Source: Isotricha intestinalis
Taxonomy: Eukaryota; Ciliophora; Litostomatea; Vestibuliferida; Isotrichidae
Direction of reading: 5' to 3'
DNA length: 51,069 nt
Assembly: GCA_023807065.1 (NCBI GenBank)
Contig: JAJJLU010000410.1
Coordinates: forward strand, 1 to 51,069
Position numbers and translations under genes: made by a program. How positions within the stretch are numbered: position 1 is the first letter of the stretch; every line of letters starts with the position of its first letter. Under the pieces are notes generated by a model, which saw nothing but the letters and a program-made list of their open reading frames with translations, ran no database searches and was not told the origin of the DNA. Shown piece after piece: positions 28,467-37,203 of the stretch.

Positions 28467-31400
28467 ATGTCATCTTTTAATCTATCATCTGAATCAGAAA
28501 TGAATACTCGTTTTAATGAGATAATAAGACAAGGAGAAGAAAAATCAAATGAATATAGAAACAATTGCAAATACGGTTTAGATAATTCAACATCATCAAA
28601 AAATATAATTACAAATGAATTAATCATAAAATATTTCGAAGCTTTAGATGGAGTTTCAACAAATAATTTATTAGGATTAATAGAACAACTTTTAAAATTA
28701 CAATTAGATACTATAATCAGACCAACAATACATGATTTTTTAACTGCAGGTGAAAATGTTTCTCCTTTACAAAGAATAGTTTTTGGATTCCCAGATATAG
28801 AACAATTAAAGAAAATAGAAGAAATTTTAATGGTTTTAAAAGAAAATTTAGATAGAATTTCAATTGAATATATTGAAAACTTCTTTCTTATGGCAATGGA
28901 TTATTTAAATATTTTACTATCAAATACAATGGGTGATGTAAATATTTTAGATAATTATAGTCAAATATTTTTAGACTTAGTTCAAAAATGTAGAAAAAAA
29001 AGTAATACTGATAATATTAATGATTCAATTAAATGTACTGCTTATTTAATATTTTTAAGTAGGAATTGTGTTTCTTTTAATAAAGATATTATTCAAAAAG
29101 ATATTAATTCAAATCAATATAAATTTAGTTTTGAAAGAGATGAAACTAATCATAAAGTTTTTGAAGCAATGTTTGGTGGGAATAGTGCTAAATTTTCAAT
29201 TAGAAATAGAATGTTTTTAGAATTATTTTTATGTGAAAAAGATGAATTTTCAGAATCAATTCAAAATTTATTAAATAATTCTGATTTAGAAGATACTTTA
29301 AAAGCTGTTCAACCTTTAATTGATAGTAATTTAGATTCTTTTCTTACTAATAATGGTTTTAAAACTAATTATGATTTAATTAAATTTCAAATTCAAACTA
29401 TTTATAAATTTATTATTGATTATGAAGATTTTCATAAAATTTTCGATGATGAACAATTATTTGAAAAAATAAATTCTTTAAAAGATGAATGTGATAAACT
29501 TGAAATTTCAGAAGATAAAATTAAAAATTTTCAATATTCGCTTATGAAAGGAGGATGTATTAGAGATTTAATTAATATTATTTATTGTATTGATTTAGTC
29601 TTTCATAAAGAAGAAACTTCAGAAAAAATTCATCAAGTCAAAGAAATTTTATTTGAAATAATATTTAAATTTATAGAAAATAATAGTTTATTAATACCAC
29701 TTTTATTCAATGAAAATGAATATGAAAAATTATTATTAAAACAAAACACAACTAATCCAGGAAAAGAGAACATTCAATTTTATTTAAAATTAATTCAAAA
29801 TGTTAAAAAAAATAAAATAAAAATTAATTATTTATCTTTATTAGTTCATATAACTTTAATTAAAGTTGATGGATATCAAATTAAATTTGTTAAACAAAAT
29901 GAAACAATATTGGATATTCCAGATGATAAAGTATTTAAAGCAGAAAGAAAAAGAGAAGAAAGTGAATTAAAAAATATAGAAACTCTTTTTCAAACACCTG
30001 AAATATTAACAATATATCTTAAAATATTTAGTAATTGCTTAAGAACTTCATCTGACATGTCATATATGTCTATTAATCAAATAATATCTAATAATTTATT
30101 TTATATTAGAAAAGCATGTCAAATTGATTTAATAGAAAAAGGAAATGATTTAAAAATTGTTGAATTTTATAAATATTTCTTTAAAACTTTAAATTATTTA
30201 GATTTAAATTTCTTTCAAAATATTAAATCAATTGTTAAAATTGATGATGTGAAAACTGTTTTATTAGGAGCGTTTGAAGAAAATGAAAAAGTTTCAAATT
30301 ATAAAAATATTAAAATTAGAAAAGAAATTATGTTATTTTATTCTAAATATCATTTTCTTACTTTATATAAATTTAGTGAAAATCAATTAATTAATTCATC
30401 ATTAAGAGTTGTAAAAAGTGATGTTTTAAATGTAATTTCAAAAAATTTAAATTACACAAAATATTTTTTTGAAGAAAATGAACAAGATATAAAAACAACT
30501 AAACAAGCTTTAGCTTATTTATTAAAAGGAATATGTATTCCAGTATATTTAAGTTTATGGAAAATATTAAATTATTGTCGTTTATCAGGAAATGAACAAT
30601 ATTCAATATATTCTTTAGTATTTTTATTTTATGAAAGTTATAATTATATTTTAAAGTACATAATCAATAAAAAAGAAAATAATATGGAAGATTTAAATGT
30701 AATTGAAAAAACATTAAAAGATTACTTTGTAGAAGATTTTGATTTAGAAAAAATTCAACAAGATTTACAAGAATCAATTGAATATTTTATTAACCCAAAT
30801 AAAAATGATGAAGAAAATCAAAATAATAATGAAGAAAAAAAAGCTTTTAGTTACTTAAATGTTAAATTATGGGTTGATAATTTTGGATTATTATTATCAA
30901 AATTTAAATTTTATGATGAAATATATAATTATTATAAAAATAGAGAAGAAGAATCATCAAATAATAATACATCAAATTTAACTTCAACACATACAAGTAT
31001 AATAATTCAAAGAAAGCAAAATTTAACACCTATAGAAAGAATAGAAGAATTTTTAAAACATTATAAAGACACAAAAGAAGATAATGAGCAAAATTTAATT
31101 TTAGAATATTTTGAAGAAGAAAAAGAAAATGAAGATATTGCATCTCCATTATTTCAAAATATAATTAAAGGTTATTATGTTCCAACATATATTTCACCTT
31201 TTCTTCCTTCAAATTATCAATATGAAGATAAAGAAAGTAATAGAGAATCAGAGAATACTGTGTCTATTGAAAATGAAGGAATAAAAGAAAATGAAGAACC
31301 AAATTCTAATGAAGAAGAAGAAAATTCTCTTTTAGAAAATGAAAATAATAATAATAATGAAATGTCTGTTAATGAAGAAGATCCCAATGAAATTGCAAAA

Positions 31401-34124
31401 CAAGAAAAATTAAATTTATTTAAAATTAATTATTTTCAATATTCTAATACTTTAATTATTGAAGTTGGACAAAGATTATTTTTAAGTAATCCTAAATTTT
31501 GGCAAGATAAAATAGTAGAATCACCTTCAATAGCAAAAACAATGTTAATTCCTTTATTAACATATCAAATATATTATTTAATGCAATCTGTAATTTACAG
31601 TAATTCAGTTATACTTCCTTATTCAAGAGATAATTTAAAATTATTAATAACTTCAATAGACTTTTTAAGATTACTTTGTGAAGATCATAATCCTTTATTT
31701 CAAACAATGTTAATAGGAAATTATATTCCACTTGCAAAAAATCAAAAATTTGATTTTATTAAATTAATATTTGATTCTTCTTGTGAAATGACAAAAATAT
31801 TTTCTCATGTTTCAAAACAAAAAGAAACTATTGAGCCTTTAGGTTTTATGGAACAATATGAAAGTTTAATTGATTTAGATGAAGAATTAAATGATTTTAG
31901 AATAGAAATTATTCAAGGAACAACTCAAAAAAATTTAAGTACTTTAGGTAATAATGAATTTTTTTCTGAATATTTAGAAACTTTTTCAAGGTTTTTAGAA
32001 TTATTAGAATCTGAAGAAATTTTTAGTTCTCTTTGTTCTAATTTTGTTAGATTTGTTAACTGTTTCATTGAAGAAAATTTCGTTTACTCTGAACCTGATG
32101 TTAGTCCAATTACTAATGGTTTACCTCCTATTAAATTATTAAATAAAGGTGAAAATGCATTTATTTATTTATTAAAAACTTATGAAGTTAAATTAGGAAT
32201 TGAAGAAGATAATTTTGATAATAATATTTTAAAAGATAAAACTGAAGTTGATTTAAAAAAATTAGGAGTTAAATGTTCTAAATTAAGGAAATATTTGTAT
32301 GAAAATTATGAGTCATTAATAGAAAATCCATATTTTAAAATAGCTTTTCAAATTTTTGTAAATATAAAACATTTATCTGAATCTGATCATCCTAAGCAAT
32401 CAAGTTATAAACAAATATTAGAAGATTTATCTTCTCCTCAAAATGATAAAGCAATAAATTCAGATTCTACTTTAATAGGAAAAGAATATTATCAATTTTG
32501 TTCATTTTTATTAATGAAAAATGATGTAATGTTTGGATTAGATTTTAAAAGATGGCATGGATTAGGAAGTTTATATGCAAAATTAATTCCTTTAGAAATT
32601 CAACAATATTCTAATTTATTAGCAACAGAAAAGAAAAAAGGAGAATCTTCAAATGAAATACCTAATGTACCTAATGTTCCAGAATTAGATCCTTTTACTG
32701 GAAAACATACTATTTTTAAAAATAAATCTATTAGTATTCATCCTGGAGAAAATGATAGTAAATTAATGATAAAAAGTTTACAAAAGAAAAAAACTGTTAG
32801 TGAACAATATATTGAAATTATTAAAGATACTGTTGATTCGATTAAATCTAAAATTGAACCTTCCTTATTAACTATTTATTATTTAAGACCTAAAGAAAGT
32901 GTTCTTATTAATTATAATGATGTTATTACTTTTTGTAATAAAGCTGATTATAAAGATTATTTCAAGAAATTATCAGGATTACTTGATTATTATTATACTT
33001 TATCTAATATTGTAGAAATGAGAAAAAGATATAGAAATAAAAAGTTATTATTACAATTATCAGAATTAGATCTTAATCAATTTGAAATTTATATTTTAAT
33101 AGCAAGTTTCGTTCCTAATATTTTATTAATGTTTTCAGCACCAGGAAATTTTTTTTATTGGTTTATTCTTATATTTGAAATATTAGAACTTTTAGCAATT
33201 TTAGCTATAGTTGGAAATTACCTTTATTTTAAATATATAAATTTAAAATATATAATTCCAAAACAAGAAATTAAACAAGATTTAAATGGTGATAATAATG
33301 AATCTAATACTGTAATTATTCAAAATAATGAAAATGAAGATAATAATGATGAAGAAATTACATATTCTGATATTTTAGTATATTTAAAAGAACCAGAAAT
33401 ATTACCTTTCTTATGGACTTTCGTATTTGGATTTTTAGGTTTAATTTGGCCTTCATTTTTATCATTTCAATTATTTATATTATTTACAATATCATCAACA
33501 ATGAAAAGTGTTTTAGACGCAATTCAAAATAGGTATAAACAATTTTTATCAACAGGTTTCCTTTTAATAATATTAATTTTATTTTATGCTGCTATTACAT
33601 TATATTTCTTTAATATGAATGATGATGGAACTTATTTATGTCAAAGTTATCTTGAATGTTTCTTATATTTATTTAATAATGGAATGAGAGCTGGTGGATT
33701 ACCTTTTGAAATGAAAATTGAAGAACAACCTGGTTTTTATACTGAATTTTTTTATTCTTGGATTTTTTACTTTTTAATTATTTTAATTATATTAAATATT
33801 GTTAATGGTATTATTGTTGATACTTTCCAAGAAATTAGAGAAAATAATAATACTTTATATGAAGAAAAAAAAAATACTTGTTTTATTTGTCAGTTAAATA
33901 GAACTTTATTTGAAAGTAATGGAATTAGTTTTGACGATCATGTTTTGAAAGAACATAATATTTTATATTACTTCTGTTATCTTTTTAAATTACATAAAAC
34001 TGATGCTCATGATTTAAATTCTGTTGATTTTCAAGTTTATAATTCTATTAATAATAGTAAAGTTAATTTCTTCCCTATTGATAGAGCTAATGGAATTGAA
34101 AAAGAAAATGATGAAGATGATTAA
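28467..34124 (+). CDS. IP3-receptor/ryanodine-type calcium-release channel, 1885 aa
   Basis: The C-terminus is clearly of the IP3R/RyR family. Hydrophobic segments lie near residues 1540-1590, 1645-1680 and 1692-1715, a pore loop near 1739-1749, and the last membrane helix near 1760-1790 (ILNIVNGIIVDTFQEIREN). It is followed by a zinc-binding CFIC...H...H linker at about 1804-1830, the classic IP3R/RyR tail. A RIH-associated-like helical region with DFLRLLCEDHNP lies near 1050-1080. The protein is about 800 residues shorter than typical IP3Rs. I see no MIR domains or IP3-binding core, although divergent helical repeats fill the N-terminal half. The selectivity loop reads GMRAGGLPFEM where the family has GGGVGD or GGGIGD. 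It would act in an intracellular store membrane, releasing calcium. Paramecium has several divergent channels of this kind. Ion selectivity and ligand remain open. Confidence 0.9.
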   Translation: MSSFNLSSESEMNTRFNEIIRQGEEKSNEYRNNCKYGLDNSTSSKNIITNELIIKYFEALDGVSTNNLLGLIEQLLKLQLDTIIRPTIHDFLTAGENVSPLQRIVFGFPDIEQLKKIEEILMVLKENLDRISIEYIENFFLMAMDYLNILLSNTMGDVNILDNYSQIFLDLVQKCRKKSNTDNINDSIKCTAYLIFLSRNCVSFNKDIIQKDINSNQYKFSFERDETNHKVFEAMFGGNSAKFSIRNRMFLELFLCEKDEFSESIQNLLNNSDLEDTLKAVQPLIDSNLDSFLTNNGFKTNYDLIKFQIQTIYKFIIDYEDFHKIFDDEQLFEKINSLKDECDKLEISEDKIKNFQYSLMKGGCIRDLINIIYCIDLVFHKEETSEKIHQVKEILFEIIFKFIENNSLLIPLLFNENEYEKLLLKQNTTNPGKENIQFYLKLIQNVKKNKIKINYLSLLVHITLIKVDGYQIKFVKQNETILDIPDDKVFKAERKREESELKNIETLFQTPEILTIYLKIFSNCLRTSSDMSYMSINQIISNNLFYIRKACQIDLIEKGNDLKIVEFYKYFFKTLNYLDLNFFQNIKSIVKIDDVKTVLLGAFEENEKVSNYKNIKIRKEIMLFYSKYHFLTLYKFSENQLINSSLRVVKSDVLNVISKNLNYTKYFFEENEQDIKTTKQALAYLLKGICIPVYLSLWKILNYCRLSGNEQYSIYSLVFLFYESYNYILKYIINKKENNMEDLNVIEKTLKDYFVEDFDLEKIQQDLQESIEYFINPNKNDEENQNNNEEKKAFSYLNVKLWVDNFGLLLSKFKFYDEIYNYYKNREEESSNNNTSNLTSTHTSIIIQRKQNLTPIERIEEFLKHYKDTKEDNEQNLILEYFEEEKENEDIASPLFQNIIKGYYVPTYISPFLPSNYQYEDKESNRESENTVSIENEGIKENEEPNSNEEEENSLLENENNNNNEMSVNEEDPNEIAKQEKLNLFKINYFQYSNTLIIEVGQRLFLSNPKFWQDKIVESPSIAKTMLIPLLTYQIYYLMQSVIYSNSVILPYSRDNLKLLITSIDFLRLLCEDHNPLFQTMLIGNYIPLAKNQKFDFIKLIFDSSCEMTKIFSHVSKQKETIEPLGFMEQYESLIDLDEELNDFRIEIIQGTTQKNLSTLGNNEFFSEYLETFSRFLELLESEEIFSSLCSNFVRFVNCFIEENFVYSEPDVSPITNGLPPIKLLNKGENAFIYLLKTYEVKLGIEEDNFDNNILKDKTEVDLKKLGVKCSKLRKYLYENYESLIENPYFKIAFQIFVNIKHLSESDHPKQSSYKQILEDLSSPQNDKAINSDSTLIGKEYYQFCSFLLMKNDVMFGLDFKRWHGLGSLYAKLIPLEIQQYSNLLATEKKKGESSNEIPNVPNVPELDPFTGKHTIFKNKSISIHPGENDSKLMIKSLQKKKTVSEQYIEIIKDTVDSIKSKIEPSLLTIYYLRPKESVLINYNDVITFCNKADYKDYFKKLSGLLDYYYTLSNIVEMRKRYRNKKLLLQLSELDLNQFEIYILIASFVPNILLMFSAPGNFFYWFILIFEILELLAILAIVGNYLYFKYINLKYIIPKQEIKQDLNGDNNESNTVIIQNNENEDNNDEEITYSDILVYLKEPEILPFLWTFVFGFLGLIWPSFLSFQLFILFTISSTMKSVLDAIQNRYKQFLSTGFLLIILILFYAAITLYFFNMNDDGTYLCQSYLECFLYLFNNGMRAGGLPFEMKIEEQPGFYTEFFYSWIFYFLIILIILNIVNGIIVDTFQEIRENNNTLYEEKKNTCFICQLNRTLFESNGISFDDHVLKEHNILYYFCYLFKLHKTDAHDLNSVDFQVYNSINNSKVNFFPIDRANGIEKENDEDD

Positions 34125-34452
34125 ATACTTAAATAAAGATTTTTATTATATTTAACTTTTGTTTTTAATTAAACTTTGAATTTTTTAATGTTTAAAAAAA
34201 ATGAATTAATATTTTTTATTAGGGAAATATATTAAATAAATTTTGATCTATAAATCTTAATCAATCATCATTAATAATATATTTATTAATATTTCTTCAA
34301 AAATTATATAATTTAATTAATTTCTTTCCAAAAATTAATTAATATTAATTTAAAAACTTTACAACTTTTTTTTTTAAATTTTCAATTGGTTATTAATAAT
34401 AATTCATTTAAAATTATTAATTTAATAATTTAAAACATTAAAATTTATATAA
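34125..34452. other. Intergenic, nothing recognised
   Basis: This 328-base AT-rich spacer between two plus-strand genes holds no RNA gene, relic or clear promoter motif. Confidence 0.4.
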
Positions 34453-35862
34453 ATGTCCAAAAAACAAAAAAAAATTATTTCCATATTTGAAAAATATGGA
34501 TCATGTATAAATGAACAAATAATATCATCAAGAGGAAAAAAGAGAAATTTTGATATATCAAGAGATATAATTGAAAAAAAATCAGAAATAAAAAAATTGT
34601 TAACAAAGAAAATAGAAGGTGAAAAATTTATAGAACAAAAATATAATAAACCAACAGGTTTAAAATACGAAGAAGGATTAAAAAAAATATTTTCAACATA
34701 TAATATACCTAATAATGATAAGCTTAATATAATAAATAAAGATCAACAAAAAAGAAAAAATAAATCAAATGAAAAAAATAGAAATATATTATTATCGTTA
34801 AATATAAATCAAAATAAAGAAGAAGAATTAAATAAAAGTAGAAGTAATTTACAATTAAAATTACTAAATACAAGTATAAATAAAAATGAAAAGAATGAAT
34901 TAAAAAATATAAATAATTATAATGAATATAATTCATCGAAAAATAGTATAAATTTATTATTAAAAAAAAAGGAAAGTGATGATGAAAGTGAAGATAATGA
35001 AAAAATAAATGTAGATAAAAATTATTATTCACCAGAGTTAATAGGTCATAAATCATATTTAAAAAATAATATCGAAACTTTTTCAAATTCAACTCAAAGA
35101 GAAACAATAACAGCATTTTCAAATTCTCAAAGTAAGAATAAAAGGCTTATTCCAAAAATAAAAATTCCATCTTTAAAATTAAATTCAAATAATTATAATG
35201 ATAATATTAAAACAAGAAATAATATTAAATTAAATAATTATTATGTAAAATCTTTAACAACAAGATCATCATCATCAAAAAGGAAAAAAAAGAGAAAAAT
35301 AATAAAATCATTTTCAGAAAAGGAAAATTTTATAAAAGAAGAAAAAGAAAAAGCAAAAACAATACAAGTAAAAATGGATATAATAAAAATAAATCAATCA
35401 AAATTAAATAATAAATTATTTAAAATAATAGATAATGCAAGATATTTAAAACCATTATCAATAGAATTTAAAAGAGATGCAGAAGCAATTTTAGATAAAA
35501 AGTTAAAGAAAAGAAAAATAAAAGGAAAAACAAAAAAAGATGTTATTCATGCAGTTCGAATAGAAAATTCTTATGCTCATATGGGAAAAAAAAATAGAGA
35601 AATGATGGAATTTTCAGATAATTTTGTTAAATTAAGTGATCTTGCTTTTGAACAATTTGGGAGAAATATTCAACAACAATATTTAAAAAATGTTGGGAAA
35701 AAAAAAGAAAAATTAGATAAAGAAAAAAAAGAAAAAAAATTATTAGATGAATTAAGAAATAAGTTTAATAGTAATAATGATAAAATTGAAAAAAAGAGAT
35801 TTAATTTTTATTATACTCTTGCTCAAACTAAGGAAAATATTGAAAAAAAATATTTTCAATAA
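34453..35862 (+). CDS. Lys/Asn-rich protein with ordered C-terminus, 469 aa
   Basis: I do not recognise this gene. An ordered N-terminal segment (residues 1-85) and a basic/helical C-terminal segment (about 300-469) flank an Asn/Ser/Lys-rich middle. The C-terminal part contains ARYLKPLSIEFKRDAEAIL, KKDVIHAVRIENSYAHMG and LSDLAFEQFGRNIQQQY, which look conserved rather than low complexity. It is strongly basic overall (many KKRK clusters), so it could be nuclear or bind a polyanion. No catalytic motif or membrane segment is seen. The gene converges with the Rab-like gene, with a 159-base gap between stops. Confidence 0.8.
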   Translation: MSKKQKKIISIFEKYGSCINEQIISSRGKKRNFDISRDIIEKKSEIKKLLTKKIEGEKFIEQKYNKPTGLKYEEGLKKIFSTYNIPNNDKLNIINKDQQKRKNKSNEKNRNILLSLNINQNKEEELNKSRSNLQLKLLNTSINKNEKNELKNINNYNEYNSSKNSINLLLKKKESDDESEDNEKINVDKNYYSPELIGHKSYLKNNIETFSNSTQRETITAFSNSQSKNKRLIPKIKIPSLKLNSNNYNDNIKTRNNIKLNNYYVKSLTTRSSSSKRKKKRKIIKSFSEKENFIKEEKEKAKTIQVKMDIIKINQSKLNNKLFKIIDNARYLKPLSIEFKRDAEAILDKKLKKRKIKGKTKKDVIHAVRIENSYAHMGKKNREMMEFSDNFVKLSDLAFEQFGRNIQQQYLKNVGKKKEKLDKEKKEKKLLDELRNKFNSNNDKIEKKRFNFYYTLAQTKENIEKKYFQ

Positions 35863-36021
35863 ATTTTAATTATTTTATTTAATATAGATATAATAAGTTA
35901 ATATTATATTTCAAGTTTGTGTTATTTTAGTTTTTTTAAATTTAATGAATCTCCTATAAAATAATTGAACTCAAAAATTTATTAAATATATATTATTATT
36001 AAATAAAATTTCTCCCTAAAA

Positions 36022-36957
36022 TTATAATTTACAACATTTATTTTTAATTTTCTTACTTTTGTGTTGATTTTTTATTTGAAAATTATTTCTTTCTTCTTTC
36101 CTTAAAACTTTATTTTCATTATATTTTTCTTCTTGAGATTTTTCAAAAATTTTATAAGCCATTTTTTCAAAAGCAATATCAATATTATTTCCATTTTTAG
36201 CAGAAACTTCAAGAAAGAAAGTATTTTTATCTAAACTAAATTGTTCTCCATCTTCATAAAAAATTTCTCTTTTATTATTCATATCACTTTTATTTCCAAT
36301 AATAAAAATAATAATATCAGAAGGAGCACAATCATAAATATCTTTAATCCAATAATTTATTTTATTAAAAGATTCTCTATTAGTTATATCATAAACTAAA
36401 AAAGCTCCATGAGCATCTTTATAATATTGTCTAGTTATTGTTCTAAATTTTTCTTCTCCTGCTGTGTCCCATATCATTAAATTTGCTATATTATCTTTAT
36501 CTATTATTACTGTTTTTTGCTTTTGTTCTGCTGTTAATGTACATTCATAATTTTCAAAAAATAATTGTTTTATATAACGATTAATTATTGATGTTTTTCC
36601 TACTGATGAATCTCCTAAAAATATTATTTTATAATTAAATCTATTTTTTGTTTCTAAAGGTTTGTTTAAACTTTTAAGTGATTTTAATGAAGGTTTTTTC
36701 TCTTTTGATTTTGGTTTTCCAGGGTTTTGTAAATTGTTATTTTTTTCATTATTATTATTATTTTCTTCTAATTTATCATTTTCATTTTGTATTTGATTTG
36801 AAAATCCTAAGGGGTTGTTTAGAAAATCATCATTTATTTCTGTAAATCTAGGTATCGGCTCATTAGAATTGTGTTCAAGATTATTCTCATAAATATCAAA
36901 TATATTATCTTTCTCTTTGATTTTTTCATTTTTTTCTTGTTCAACGATATCTCTCAT
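36022..36957 (-). CDS. Rab-like GTPase with N-terminal extension, Glu at the catalytic Gln
   Basis: A 311-aa protein with a Lys/Glu/Asn-rich extension of about 105 residues, then a small-GTPase domain. G1 is GDSSVGKT (115-122), G3 is WDTAGEE (D164-E169), G4 is GNKSD (221-225) and G5 is SAK (252-254). The tail CCKL at 308-311 fits prenylation. Conserved RQYYKDAHGAFLVYDIT supports Rab. Two departures matter: Glu168 replaces the Gln that promotes GTP hydrolysis, and the switch I segment CTLTAEQK replaces the usual STIGVDFK, although its Thr140 is kept. It would act in vesicle traffic. Hydrolysis or GAP dependence may be altered, and the effector surface is unusual. The extension is not a known domain. 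Confidence 0.92.
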   Translation of the reverse strand: MRDIVEQEKNEKIKEKDNIFDIYENNLEHNSNEPIPRFTEINDDFLNNPLGFSNQIQNENDKLEENNNNNEKNNNLQNPGKPKSKEKKPSLKSLKSLNKPLETKNRFNYKIIFLGDSSVGKTSIINRYIKQLFFENYECTLTAEQKQKTVIIDKDNIANLMIWDTAGEEKFRTITRQYYKDAHGAFLVYDITNRESFNKINYWIKDIYDCAPSDIIIFIIGNKSDMNNKREIFYEDGEQFSLDKNTFFLEVSAKNGNNIDIAFEKMAYKIFEKSQEEKYNENKVLRKEERNNFQIKNQHKSKKIKNKCCKL

Positions 36958-37203
36958 TTTATTTTTATTTTTAATAATAAAAATAGTTTATATATATATA
37001 TTATCTCAATTGTTGATATATATAATTAAATATTATAAAAGTTCTAAAAATATTATAGATATATTTGAATAAGAAGGAAATTCTTTAATACTTAATTGAA
37101 TAAATAAATAAACTAAAATAATCTTTTATCTATAGAATATAATCAATATAATTTAGAAAAATATAAATATCTAATTAATGAATATCTTAGAAAGAATATA
37201 TTT

